From Roseibium aggregatum (lineage in GTDB: Bacteria; Pseudomonadota; Alphaproteobacteria; Rhizobiales; Stappiaceae), in assembly GCF_017309185.1 (NCBI RefSeq), contig NZ_JAEKJZ010000007.1:186001-250000 (forward strand): a DNA stretch of 64,000 bases, in the 5' to 3' direction. Numbering within the stretch: position 1 is the first letter of the stretch; each line of letters starts with the position of its first letter. Made by a program: the position numbers and the translations under genes. The notes beneath the pieces are model-generated. The model did not search any database, was not told the origin of the DNA, and was given only the letters and a program-made list of their open reading frames with translations. This document shows, in pieces, positions 1 to 8,451 of this stretch.

Positions 1-39
1 TCGCCGGTCCGCTATCCATACACTCGAAGGAGTTTTGCC

Positions 40-660
40 ATGGCTGCCAGCTATGAGCTGAAGGCGTCGGCACGGGACCGGGTGGGCAAGGGGGCCGCAC
101 GGGCGCTGCGTCGCGAAGGCCTTCTCCCCGCCGTTATCTACGGTGACAAGAAACCGGCCCTGCCGATCACCATTCCGGTGAAAGAAACCACCCTGACCCT
201 GCACAAGGGCGGCTTCCTGACCCATATCGGCGTAATCGACGTCGATGGCGAGAAGCATCAGGTCATCGCCAAGGATTTCCAGCTGCACCCGGTGCGTGAC
301 GACGTTCTGCACGTCGATTTCCTGCGCGTTGCCAAGGGCGCAACCCTGACCGTTGAAATTCCGGTTCACTTCCTCAACGAAGAAGCCTGCCCGGGCCTGA
401 AGAAGGGCGGTGTCTTGAACATCGTTCGTCACACAGTCGAAATGAACGTTCCGGCGGACAACATCCCCGAAGCGCTCGAAATCGACCTTGCCACCGCTCA
501 GCCGGGCGACACGCTGCACATCTCAGCAGTCAAGCTTCCGGAAGGCTGCCAGCCGACCATCACGGACCGCGACTTCACCGTCGCGACCATCGCTGCGCCG
601 GCCGGCATGAAGGAGCCCGAAGAAGAGGCGACTGAAGAAGGCGAAGAAGCAAGCGAATAA
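40..660 (+). CDS. rplY: 50S ribosomal protein L25/general stress protein Ctc
   Basis: This 206-residue protein is the long TL5/CTC form of L25, which binds 5S rRNA in the large ribosomal subunit. The N-terminal ~95 residues hold the L25 domain (early basic GKGAARALRREG stretch and a PAVIYG motif). A C-terminal beta domain (~100-185) follows, then a very acidic tail of Glu-rich residues. A strong Shine-Dalgarno GAAGGAG at 26-32 fixes the start at 40. It is followed by a clear intrinsic terminator and then pth, the usual rplY-pth neighbourhood. The promoter lies outside the window. Confidence 0.96.
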   Translation: MAASYELKASARDRVGKGAARALRREGLLPAVIYGDKKPALPITIPVKETTLTLHKGGFLTHIGVIDVDGEKHQVIAKDFQLHPVRDDVLHVDFLRVAKGATLTVEIPVHFLNEEACPGLKKGGVLNIVRHTVEMNVPADNIPEALEIDLATAQPGDTLHISAVKLPEGCQPTITDRDFTVATIAAPAGMKEPEEEATEEGEEASE

Positions 661-712
661 GCTTTTCTTCTGCTATACACCCGCAGGAGGCGGCCTCCGC
701 CCCCTGCTTTCA

Positions 713-737
713 AGCAGCCGTCCTCGGCTGCTTTTTC
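713..737 (+). terminator. Rho-independent terminator after rplY
   Basis: AGCAGCCG (713-720) pairs perfectly with CGGCTGCT (725-732) around a TCCT loop and is followed directly by TTTTTC. It sits 53 bases after the rplY stop and just before pth, so pth may rely on read-through or on its own promoter. Confidence 0.9.
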
Positions 738-768
738 ATTTCTGGTCCTGTTCCTCGAAAGACACGCC

Positions 769-1512
769 ATGAAACTCATCGTCGGCCTGGGCAATCCGGG
801 AAGCAAATACGAAGGCAACCGGCACAACATCGGCTTCATGGCGATCGATGAGATCCACAGGCGCCATTCCGGTTTCCAGCCGTGGCGGGCACGTTTTCAG
901 GGACAAGTGTCGGAAGGCCGGCTCGGCTCCGAAAAGGTCCTTCTGCTCAAGCCATCGACCTACATGAACGAGTCGGGCCGTTCGGTCGGGGAAGCCATGC
1001 GCTTTTTCAAGATCGAACCGGAGGATATCGTCGTCCTTTACGACGAACTCGATCTGCCGCCGGCCAAGTTTCGCATGAAGATCGGCGGCGGCCACGGCGG
1101 CCATAACGGCCTCAGATCGATCACGGCCCATATCGGCGCGGACTACCGGCGTCTCCGGCTCGGCATCGGTCATCCGGGCGACAAGAAGCTCGTCTCCAAT
1201 TATGTGCTCGGAGACTTCGCCAGGGCCGACCGGGATTGGCTCGAGCCGCTGTTGAACGAGATCGCCAATCACGCGGACCTGCTGGCAGAAGGCAAGGACA
1301 GCCAGTTCGCCAACAAGCTGACACTGACGCTTGAGCCGGAAAAGGCGCAACGCAAGGACAAACCCTCCGGGAGCGGCGGCGGCGCGAAGCCTGCAACACC
1401 CAAGGGCCAAAGCCATATCCGTCAGGCCCGCCAGCCAAAGCCTGTCAATGTCCCCAAATCCGGCCCGATGGCCGATATGCTGAAAAAACTGCTCGGTGGT
1501 GACAAGGACTGA
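769..1512 (+). CDS. pth: Peptidyl-tRNA hydrolase
   Basis: This cytosolic enzyme hydrolyses peptidyl-tRNA released by stalled ribosomes, recycling tRNA. The N-terminus has the family signature GLGNPG followed by RHN, giving the expected Asn9 and catalytic His19. The VLYDELDLP and GGGHGGHNGLRS motifs follow. The catalytic domain ends near residue 190. The remaining ~57 residues form a Lys/Pro/Gly-rich, probably disordered tail ending in a short amphipathic MADMLKKLL segment, longer than the ~195-residue E. coli enzyme. The Shine-Dalgarno is weak. Confidence 0.95.
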   Translation: MKLIVGLGNPGSKYEGNRHNIGFMAIDEIHRRHSGFQPWRARFQGQVSEGRLGSEKVLLLKPSTYMNESGRSVGEAMRFFKIEPEDIVVLYDELDLPPAKFRMKIGGGHGGHNGLRSITAHIGADYRRLRLGIGHPGDKKLVSNYVLGDFARADRDWLEPLLNEIANHADLLAEGKDSQFANKLTLTLEPEKAQRKDKPSGSGGGAKPATPKGQSHIRQARQPKPVNVPKSGPMADMLKKLLGGDKD

Positions 1513-1634
1513 CCGGAGAGGCGCGAAAAATCAACCAGAACAAGAATATCCGAAGAGCCTCGCTTCATATTTTTGTCACGCCGGGCGCACATTCTGCCAA
1601 GCCGATGCACACGATGACAGTCCGGGAGGTGGTC

Positions 1635-2651
1635 ATGCGTTTCCTGCTTATTTGTCTGGCGCTGGGTCTTTTCAACTCCGTTCCGGCTTCCGCATTTGAG
1701 CGACTTGAAGGTTATTTCATCGCGACGGAAACCTGCGAGGCTTTCCAGAGCAAGAACAAGCAGACGAACCCCGGCAACATCACGACGGCCCCGGACACAG
1801 CTTACAGGATGCTCGGCATCAACAAGCCCGGCGGCGACTATTTTCAGGTCGTGATCGAGGACGCCCCGGTAACCGCATCCCGATGGGTGAGTACCGGCTG
1901 CGGTCTGCATGTCGTCGAAGCCGGCACCCGAACCACTCAGCCCGATGTCGTTGAAGATGTCATCATCCCTCAGGACGGCCCAGAATCGACAGACAACCTG
2001 CTGACGTTGAGCTGGCAACCTGCCTTTTGCGAGATACGCTCCGGAAAAAAGGAATGCCGTGACCTGAACAACGGGCTCCTGCCGCACACCACGATGCAGA
2101 TGTCGATCCACGGGCTTTGGCCGCAACCCAACGGCAACTACTACTGCGGCGTCCCGAAGAGCGTCAAAAACCTGGACAGTCCGGACAATTGGCATCGCCT
2201 GCCCGCGCCTGAAATCGATACCGAAACGGCAGACGAGCTTGCCGCGCTCATGCCTGGTTTCGCGAGCTTCCTGCACCACCACGAATGGATCAAGCACGGC
2301 ACCTGCTACAGGGGCGCGGGCGGCGCCGACGAATTCTACGACGATACGCTCTACCTGACCGGGCTGGTGAACGCTTCCGGCGTGGGCGAGCTGTTCTTCA
2401 ACAACATCGGTGAGGAAATCGCCGGTGCGCAGATCCGTGCGGCGTTTGACAAAGCCTTTGGAGAAGGGTCTGGCGATCGCGTCCAGATCAAGTGCCTCCA
2501 GGACGGCAACCGGAAGCTCGTCAACGAAATTTGGCTGAACCTCAAGGGCAGGATCACGCCCGAGACCGGTCTGGGTGAATTGTTGCTGGCCGCCGACACC
2601 ACCGGCATGGGCTGCAGCGGCGGAATTGTCGATCCGGCCGGCACGCAATAG
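1635..2651 (+). CDS. Secreted ribonuclease T2 family protein
   Basis: This is a predicted periplasmic or secreted endoribonuclease of the T2 family (338 residues from this start). Residues 1-18 form a signal peptide (MRFLLICLALGLFNSVPASA). Both conserved active-site segments are intact: CAS I, IHGLWPQ with His159, and CAS II, HEWIKHGTC with Glu217 and His221. The ~130 residues before CAS I are an extra N-terminal region compared with minimal T2 enzymes. The start at 1635 is chosen over 1605 because a GGGAGGTG ribosome site precedes it and it begins the signal peptide. It lies between pth and ychF, an unexpected place for a secreted RNase. Confidence 0.88.
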   Translation: MRFLLICLALGLFNSVPASAFERLEGYFIATETCEAFQSKNKQTNPGNITTAPDTAYRMLGINKPGGDYFQVVIEDAPVTASRWVSTGCGLHVVEAGTRTTQPDVVEDVIIPQDGPESTDNLLTLSWQPAFCEIRSGKKECRDLNNGLLPHTTMQMSIHGLWPQPNGNYYCGVPKSVKNLDSPDNWHRLPAPEIDTETADELAALMPGFASFLHHHEWIKHGTCYRGAGGADEFYDDTLYLTGLVNASGVGELFFNNIGEEIAGAQIRAAFDKAFGEGSGDRVQIKCLQDGNRKLVNEIWLNLKGRITPETGLGELLLAADTTGMGCSGGIVDPAGTQ

Positions 2652-2756
2652 CCCGCGTTGTACAGACGCCTTGCGGTGACAAACTCTTGACCTGTCTCCT
2701 GCGCTCGGGCATGTAGCGCGGCAACAGTTTCAAAGCTAAACCGAAAGCGATCTCCC

Positions 2757-3857
2757 ATGGGATTCCAGTGCGGCATTGTCGGACTGCCGAATGTCGGCAA
2801 GTCCACGCTTTTCAACGCGCTCACCAAAACCGCCGCGGCCCAGGCCGCCAACTATCCGTTCTGCACCATCGAGCCGAACACCGGTGAAGTCGCCGTTCCA
2901 GATCCGCGCCTTTACGCCATTCGCGGGGTTGCCGGCTCCAAGGAAGTCATTCCGACCCGCATCACCTTCGTCGACATCGCCGGACTGGTGCGCGGCGCCT
3001 CCAAGGGGGAAGGCCTCGGCAACCAGTTCCTGGCCAATATCCGCGAAGTGGACGCGATCGCCCATGTGCTGCGCTGCTTTGAGGACGACGACATCACCCA
3101 TGTGGACGGCACGATCGATCCGTTGGCGGACGCCGAGACGGTGGAAACCGAGCTCATGGTCGCCGACATGGAAAGCCTGGAACGCCGCATCGCGCCTCTG
3201 AAGAAGAAGGCGACCGGCGGCGACAAGGAAGCCAAGGCTGTCCTGCCGATCATGGAAGCCGCCCTCGCCCTGCTCATGGATGGCAAACCGGCCCGGATGC
3301 TGGACGTGGCGGATGCCGAGGAAGCCAAATTGCTGAAGGGCCTCAATCTGCTGACCTCCAAGCCGGTGCTTTATGTCTGCAATGTCGACGAGGCTTCGGC
3401 GGCGACCGGCAACGCGCTTTCGGAAAAGGTCGCCGAAATGGCCAAGGCGGAAGGGGCCGCCTCCGTGGTGATCTCCGCAGCCATCGAGGCGGAAATCTCA
3501 CAGCTCGACAAGGATGAGCAGGAAGAATTCCTGGAGACCATCGGCCTGGAAGAACCCGGTCTCGACCGGATGATCCGCACCGGCTACGAATTGCTCGGCC
3601 TGATCACCTATTTCACCGCCGGCCCGAAGGAAACCCGCGCCTGGACGATCACCGAGGGCACCAAGGCACCCGGAGCCGCCGGTGTGATCCACACAGACTT
3701 CGAACGCGGCTTCATCCGCGCCCAGACGATCGCATATGACGACTATGTCTCGCTTGGCGGCGAAACGGCGGCCAAGGAGGCCGGCAAGGCGCGCGACGAA
3801 GGCAAGGAATACATCGTCAAGGACGGCGATGTTCTGTTGTTCAAGTTCAACACGTAA
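2757..3857 (+). CDS. ychF: Redox-regulated ATPase/GTPase YchF (OLA1 family)
   Basis: YchF is a ribosome-associated P-loop NTPase of the Obg superfamily that prefers ATP. The 366-residue length is typical. The P-loop GLPNVGKS lies at residues 8-15, the switch region DIAGLVRGAS near 72, and a C-terminal TGS domain carries TYFTAGPKETRAWT and ends in the characteristic KDGDVLLFKFNT. rplY, pth and ychF are commonly neighbours, matching a shared role in translation. The Shine-Dalgarno is weak. Confidence 0.95.
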   Translation: MGFQCGIVGLPNVGKSTLFNALTKTAAAQAANYPFCTIEPNTGEVAVPDPRLYAIRGVAGSKEVIPTRITFVDIAGLVRGASKGEGLGNQFLANIREVDAIAHVLRCFEDDDITHVDGTIDPLADAETVETELMVADMESLERRIAPLKKKATGGDKEAKAVLPIMEAALALLMDGKPARMLDVADAEEAKLLKGLNLLTSKPVLYVCNVDEASAATGNALSEKVAEMAKAEGAASVVISAAIEAEISQLDKDEQEEFLETIGLEEPGLDRMIRTGYELLGLITYFTAGPKETRAWTITEGTKAPGAAGVIHTDFERGFIRAQTIAYDDYVSLGGETAAKEAGKARDEGKEYIVKDGDVLLFKFNT

Positions 3858-3898
3858 CAGCCGATCCGCCAGTTCGACGGATATCATCTTTCTCCAAA

Positions 3899-4047
3899 GT
3901 CACCCCGGGCGAGCATAGCGAGAACCGGGGCCTACTCATTTCCAGAGAAATGAAAGTGGAGTGGAGGAGCCCCAAGTTCCCATGACTCACCCGCGTGCCG
4001 AGAAGCGAGTAGGCCCCGGCTGTGCGCTTACGCTTGGCCGGGGTGAC
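3899..4047. repeat. Large imperfect inverted repeat between convergent genes
   Basis: The left arm (3899-3937) begins GTCACCCCGG and ends CCGGGGCCTACTC. The right arm (4007-4047) carries the reverse complement of both ends with an imperfect middle. Each arm also holds CCCCGG and CCGGGG at its ends and so can fold on itself. The loop contains a small ATTTC/GAAAT hairpin. It lies between ychF (+) and the permease gene (-), so it may stop transcription from both sides. It looks like a dispersed intergenic palindrome; genome copy number cannot be judged here. Confidence 0.75.
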
Positions 4048-4092
4048 ACGGCTCCTGGTACGCAGCTCGGTGGAGAAAATCCCTGAACCACC

Positions 4093-4845
4093 CTACCGGC
4101 TTGCCGCGTAGTAGGACACCCGCCGCTCCAGATAGGCCAGCAGCTCCGAGACCGTAAACGCCATCGCGAACAGCACGATCAGCACCGCCCAGAAATGGGC
4201 CATCAGGAAATTGTTGGCGTAGAGTTCGAACAGCGCCCCGAAGCCGACGATCGAGATCAGCAGCTGGCCGATGATCACGCCCTTGACGGCCCGGATCACG
4301 CCGATGCGCACCCCGCCCAGGATTTCCGGCAACGCCGCCCAGAAATAGATCTTGTAGAAGGCCTGGAACGGGTTCGCCCCGTAGCAGCGCGCCATCTCGA
4401 CCAGCGACCGGTTGATCTGCAAAACCCCTGCCCTGGCGTTCAGGATGATGATCCAGATGGCAAAGAGCGTCGTCGTGATGATGATCGACTTCATGCCGAA
4501 GCCGAACAGCACCATCAGCACCGGAACCAGTGCCGTCAGCGGTGCGCTCAGGAACATGTTGACCCAGGGCAGCAGCAACTCGTCCACCAGCCGGCTCTTG
4601 CCCATCAGGATGCCGACCGGAATGCCGATCAGGACGGCGGCCAGAACGCCCGCGGCGAAGGCCTGGGCCGTCTCGGAGAGCGCCTTGAGGAACGGCGCCG
4701 TGCCGATCACCGAAAACAGGGTGACCACCACTTCCGACAGCGGCGGCACGAAAAAGGTCAGACCCAGGCGGCCGACGATCTCCCAGACGAGCGCCCAGAG
4801 GATCAGCGAGGACATGGCGGGCAGCCGGTAACCGAAGACGATCAT
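4093..4845 (-). CDS. ABC transporter permease (SsuC/TauC-like), first of two
   Basis: This 250-residue inner-membrane protein has about six hydrophobic segments and the binding-protein-dependent permease EAA-type loop (EMARCYGANPFQAFYKIYFWAALPEILGGV). It belongs to the family that imports sulfonates, taurine, nitrate, pyrimidine precursors and similar small solutes. It follows the ATPase by 9 bases and is the last gene of a four-gene importer operon. The solute cannot be read from the sequence; the nearby GntR regulator and FAH-family hydrolase suggest an organic acid or a ring-derived compound. Confidence 0.9.
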   Translation of the reverse strand: MIVFGYRLPAMSSLILWALVWEIVGRLGLTFFVPPLSEVVVTLFSVIGTAPFLKALSETAQAFAAGVLAAVLIGIPVGILMGKSRLVDELLLPWVNMFLSAPLTALVPVLMVLFGFGMKSIIITTTLFAIWIIILNARAGVLQINRSLVEMARCYGANPFQAFYKIYFWAALPEILGGVRIGVIRAVKGVIIGQLLISIVGFGALFELYANNFLMAHFWAVLIVLFAMAFTVSELLAYLERRVSYYAASR

Positions 4846-4854
4846 TCCTGCCTC

Positions 4855-5667
4855 CTATTCCACGTAGCTGCGCAGCGAGGCCCAGATACTGTCGACGATG
4901 TCGAGATACTCCGGGTCCCGGCGAATATTGTCGACGTTCTTGTGCCTGAGGTCCGCCGGGCGGATGATTTCGGAGACCCGGCTCGGCCTCGGCAGCAGGA
5001 TCGCGATCTGGTCCGAGACGTAGACCGCCTCCTCGATGGAGTGGGTCACGAAGATGAAGGTCTTGTTCTCGTGCTTGACCAGGTTAAGCAGATCCTCCTG
5101 GAACTTGCGCCGGGTCTGTTCGTCGACCGCCGAGAACGGCTCGTCCATCAGGAGCACGTCCGCGTCCACGGCGAGAGCCCTGGCCAGACCGACCCGCTGG
5201 CGCATGCCGCCGGACAACTCGTGCGGGTAGGCTTTCTCGAAGCCCTTGAGGCCGACTTCGGCGATGTATTTTTCGGCAATCGCCTCCCGCTCGGATTTCG
5301 CGACACCCCGCAACTCCAGACCGAAGGCGGCATTGCGCAGCACATTGGCCCAGGGCAGCAGCGCGAAATCCTGGAACACGAAGGCCCGGTCCGACCCCGG
5401 ACCCGTGACCGGTTTGCCGTTGACCTCGACTTCCCCGGCCGTCGGCTGCAGGAGACCCGCGATGATCTTCAGCAAGGTGGTCTTGCCGCAGCCGGACGGC
5501 CCGAGCAGCGAGGTCAACTGGCCGCGCGGGAATTCCAGCGTCAGGTTCTTGAGGGCTTCGACGGAGCCATAGGTCTTGGAGATCCCCCTGGCGACCACGG
5601 CGTTGTCGGCTTCCTGCGCTCCGGGGACATCCACGACTTCTTTAATCTGAGGCATAACCACGGACAT
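4855..5667 (-). CDS. ABC transporter ATP-binding protein (SsuB/TauB-like)
   Basis: This is the cytosolic ATPase of the importer. It has Walker A GPSGCGKTT, signature LSGGMRQRVGLARAL, Walker B LLMDEPFSAVD and the switch histidine in FVTHSIEEA. The length of about 270 residues is normal for the nitrate/sulfonate/taurine class. Its N-terminus overlaps the end of the upstream permease, showing tight coupling. The start is uncertain: ATG at 5667 is used here, a TTG lies at 5676, and ATG 5655 is an alternative. Confidence 0.92.
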   Translation of the reverse strand: MSVVMPQIKEVVDVPGAQEADNAVVARGISKTYGSVEALKNLTLEFPRGQLTSLLGPSGCGKTTLLKIIAGLLQPTAGEVEVNGKPVTGPGSDRAFVFQDFALLPWANVLRNAAFGLELRGVAKSEREAIAEKYIAEVGLKGFEKAYPHELSGGMRQRVGLARALAVDADVLLMDEPFSAVDEQTRRKFQEDLLNLVKHENKTFIFVTHSIEEAVYVSDQIAILLPRPSRVSEIIRPADLRHKNVDNIRRDPEYLDIVDSIWASLRSYVE

Positions 5668-6403
5668 TTCCTTCAAAGAGATAGACTTCGAGCCGCTCCA
5701 GCAAGTTCAGGAACAGGACGGCCAGAAGAATGATGGAGAAGATCGCCGCGTACATGGCGGGGTAGTCCGCGATCGAACGGCTGTAGGTGATGATGTCGCC
5801 GACCCCGGTCGGCGTGATTTTCAGTTCGGCCAGCACCGCTCCGATGAACCCGGCGGAAACACCGAGCCGCAACCCGCTGAAAATCACGGGCGACGCCGCC
5901 GGAACAATGATCTTCACGATGATCTCCGGGTCGGAGGCGAGAAACGACCGGCCCATTTCCTTCAACGAGGCGGGTGTGTTGCGCACCGCGCCGGCCGTGT
6001 TGAGCACGATGACGGGCATGGCCATGATGCAGACGACGAAGACCTTCGATGTCAGGCCGATGCCGTAGGCCATGACGAGAAGCGGAATCAGCGCGGCCAG
6101 CGGCGCGGCCTGCATGACGATGAAGATCGGCGAAAACAGCCAGTCGAACCTGCTGCTGAGCCCGATCCACAGACCGAGGCCGATCCCCAGGAAGGCCGAG
6201 ATGGCAACTCCGACCACCAGAGGCCTGAGGGTTTCGAGATAGGCGGTGAACAGCGTCCCGTCGGCGGCCATGCGGGCGAGCGCCGACATGGATTCCAAAA
6301 AGGTCGGAAAGGCGTAGCTGACCGGGATCATGCCTGCAACTTGCCAGGCCCCGAACAGGACCAGCGCGGACACGATCTTGAGCCAGAAAGAACGGCGTAC
6401 CAT
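5642..6403 (-). CDS. ABC transporter permease (SsuC/TauC-like), second of two
   Basis: This 253-residue inner-membrane permease has about six membrane segments and the EAA-type loop (EMGRSFLASDPEIIVKIIVPAASPVIFSGL). It is clearly different from the other permease, so the transporter probably uses a heterodimeric membrane domain, whereas many SsuC/TauC-type systems have one permease gene. It sits between the binding-protein gene and the ATPase gene and overlaps the latter. Confidence 0.9.
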   Translation of the reverse strand: MVRRSFWLKIVSALVLFGAWQVAGMIPVSYAFPTFLESMSALARMAADGTLFTAYLETLRPLVVGVAISAFLGIGLGLWIGLSSRFDWLFSPIFIVMQAAPLAALIPLLVMAYGIGLTSKVFVVCIMAMPVIVLNTAGAVRNTPASLKEMGRSFLASDPEIIVKIIVPAASPVIFSGLRLGVSAGFIGAVLAELKITPTGVGDIITYSRSIADYPAMYAAIFSIILLAVLFLNLLERLEVYLFEGNVRGYASD

Positions 6404-6485
6404 AGGTCTCGTTCCCCAATCTCTTGCATCGGGATTTCAGGTGAGGAAGGAGGCCGCCCGTTTGGCCGGCGGCCTCACGCTCGGC

Positions 6486-7463
6486 TTACCTGGACGCTTG
6501 CTCAAGCGGCGCGAGGTACCAGAAGTCCTCGACCTTCAGCGTGGACGGATCGCCCTCGAGCTGGCCCGCGCGCGCATACCAGTCGAAGTCCGCCTGGGCC
6601 GCCTTGAGACCGCCGCCGTCCGGATCGTAGAGACCGCCCTGGACTGCGGCGGCATAGAACTCGTCCAGGTTCCCGAGGATCTCCGGCGGCAGTTGCCCGA
6701 TGGGCCCGTTCGGATCGGTTTCCCTTGAGATGATCGACGGGTCCTCGGTCATGTCCTGCCAGACGCTCAACAGGGCACTGACGAAGATGTTGACGTCTTC
6801 CTCGTTGTTCTTGATCCAGTCCAGATTGGCGAAGAGCGCCTCGTCGCTGGCCTCGACCTCGAACATGGGCAGGACGTTGAACTTGTCCCCGGCGATCTTC
6901 ATGACCTTGTTCTTGTTCGACAGGTCGATGATGGTCGCATCGGTCTGCCCCGCCATCAGGGCCGCGACCCGGTTCGAGGAGCCCGGCACATAGGACCGGT
7001 CGCCGAACTTGATGTTCATCTTCTCCTCGATCACGTTGGCGATGGAGTCCGTCCCCCCGCCCCGCGAATGCAGCATGATCGGCTCGCCGTTGAGGTCTTC
7101 CAGCTTGCCGTATTTCTTGGACGTGACCGGGAAAAACTTCAGCTTGGAGAGCTGGAACACGATGCGGATCGGCGCCTTGGAGCGCTGCATCGCGGCGTAG
7201 GGTGTCCCGAAGCCGATGTCCATCTGGCCGCTCAGGACGGCCTGGATGGCGAGTTCCTCATCCGAGAACGCCGTCCATTCATAGTCGAGACCGTTGGCCT
7301 TGGCCCGGTCGAGCGCGACAAAGAAGGCGGCGAGTTCGTCGGACGGCGTTTCCGCCAGGGCAATCTTGATCTTGCCCGCTGCCTCCACCGGATTGGCCAG
7401 CAGGGCAATGGCAAGCGGAACGGACGCGGCGGCCGCGCCCAGTTTGCGCAAAAAGGACTTCAT
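6486..7463 (-). CDS. ABC transporter substrate-binding protein (SsuA/NMT1-like)
   Basis: This is the periplasmic solute receptor of the importer, first in its operon. Residues 1-28 form a cleaved signal peptide ending in VEA-A. The mature part has the type-2 binding-protein layout with the family IQAVLSGQMDIGFGTPYAA segment near residues 75-95. The ATG at 7463 is chosen because it begins the signal peptide; the longer reading to 7544 adds a charged, non-signal stretch. The ligand is not recognisable. Confidence 0.9.
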   Translation of the reverse strand: MKSFLRKLGAAAASVPLAIALLANPVEAAGKIKIALAETPSDELAAFFVALDRAKANGLDYEWTAFSDEELAIQAVLSGQMDIGFGTPYAAMQRSKAPIRIVFQLSKLKFFPVTSKKYGKLEDLNGEPIMLHSRGGGTDSIANVIEEKMNIKFGDRSYVPGSSNRVAALMAGQTDATIIDLSNKNKVMKIAGDKFNVLPMFEVEASDEALFANLDWIKNNEEDVNIFVSALLSVWQDMTEDPSIISRETDPNGPIGQLPPEILGNLDEFYAAAVQGGLYDPDGGGLKAAQADFDWYARAGQLEGDPSTLKVEDFWYLAPLEQASR

Positions 7464-7562
7464 GGTTTTCCTCCCGAATGTGGACCCCTCCAGGCCCGTT
7501 TGTTCCGTGTCGCCCCGGCACGTTTCGGCTCTGTCCGGCGGCACGAAAAAAGCTTGTCGTCT

Positions 7563-8264
7563 TCACACCTCCCCAAACAGGCGCGCGGACACCGAACTGA
7601 TGTGCTGCCACATGGCATCGTGCGCAGCCTTCGGATCGCGTGCGGCGATCGCCGCGCAGATCCGGTCGTGTTCGGCAAAACTCGTGTGGCTCTCCGGCGG
7701 GCGCACCGTCTCGCGAATGACGGTGTTCACGGCTACGGCCCGGCGGACCTTGTTCAGCTGCTCGAACAGGGTGAGAAGCAGAATGTTGTCGGTCGCCTCG
7801 GCGATCGCATGATGAAACAGATCGTCCTGGGCCTCGTAGTCCTGCCAGGTTTCCGCCGCCTTCGCCCGGTCCTTGATTTCGGTGATCTTCTTGACGGCCT
7901 GGCGCGACGCATTGATCGCGGCCTCCCGCGCGATCACCGCCTCGATACACTGGCGCGCCCGCATCATCTTGACCGGCGTGATCTGGTGGCCGATCTCGGC
8001 AAGGAGACTGAGATCCAATCCATCCTCCCGCCCGTCGCCTTGCTCCGCGACAAACGTGCCCTTGCCGACATGGCGCCAGATCGCCCCTTCCCGCTCCAGG
8101 GCATCGAGAGCCTTGCGCAGGTTGCTTCGCGTCACGCCGAGCCGGCCGATCAACTCGCGCTCGGCCGGCAGCCGGTCACCCGGTGCAAACGCGTGCTCCG
8201 CGATGAAGTCCTTCAAGAGTTGAACCGCACCATTGCGGTCCGAAGGGTCCGGACGGGTTAACAC
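7563..8264 (-). CDS. GntR family transcriptional regulator, FCD (FadR-like) subfamily
   Basis: This 233-residue DNA-binding protein has an N-terminal winged helix (FAPGDRLPAERELIGRLGVTRSNLRKALDALE, about residues 25-60) and a C-terminal all-helical FCD effector domain. The FCD domain shows the metal-site type histidines in DLFHHAIAEA and in AHDAMWQHI. It lies between the importer operon and the divergent FAH-family gene, so it likely controls both in response to a carboxylate intermediate. The palindromes in the 187-base intergenic region are candidate operators. Confidence 0.9.
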   Translation of the reverse strand: MLTRPDPSDRNGAVQLLKDFIAEHAFAPGDRLPAERELIGRLGVTRSNLRKALDALEREGAIWRHVGKGTFVAEQGDGREDGLDLSLLAEIGHQITPVKMMRARQCIEAVIAREAAINASRQAVKKITEIKDRAKAAETWQDYEAQDDLFHHAIAEATDNILLLTLFEQLNKVRRAVAVNTVIRETVRPPESHTSFAEHDRICAAIAARDPKAAHDAMWQHISSVSARLFGEV

Positions 8265-8291
8265 GAAGGCTGTCTCCCTTTCGGCTTCAGG

Positions 8292-8315
8292 TGATCAATT
8301 ACGCAAATTGATCAA
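8292..8315. promoter_or_regulatory. Candidate operator: paired TGATCA palindromes
   Basis: The AT-rich gap between the GntR gene and the FAH-family gene carries TGATCA at 8292-8297 and TTGATCAA at 8308-8315, with further TTGAT/ATCAA repeats near 8325 and 8398-8415. Short palindromes like these are typical targets of FCD-type GntR dimers. The assignment is inference. Confidence 0.4.
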
Positions 8316-8451
8316 CCAATACAGGATCAATACAGCTATTAAGGTCGAATCAATTCGGATATGCAAGAAAAAATCGAAAACAAAAAAATTGGTTGTGATT
8401 GATCTGAAATTGATTAGGGTCATCCGTAATCAGAACAAGCGGAGGTGTCGA

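Noticed and set aside
4195..5733. A 512-codon plus-strand open frame
   Set aside because: It runs antisense over two ABC transporter genes with clear Walker and EAA motifs; its product is a low-complexity Asp/Arg/Gln string.
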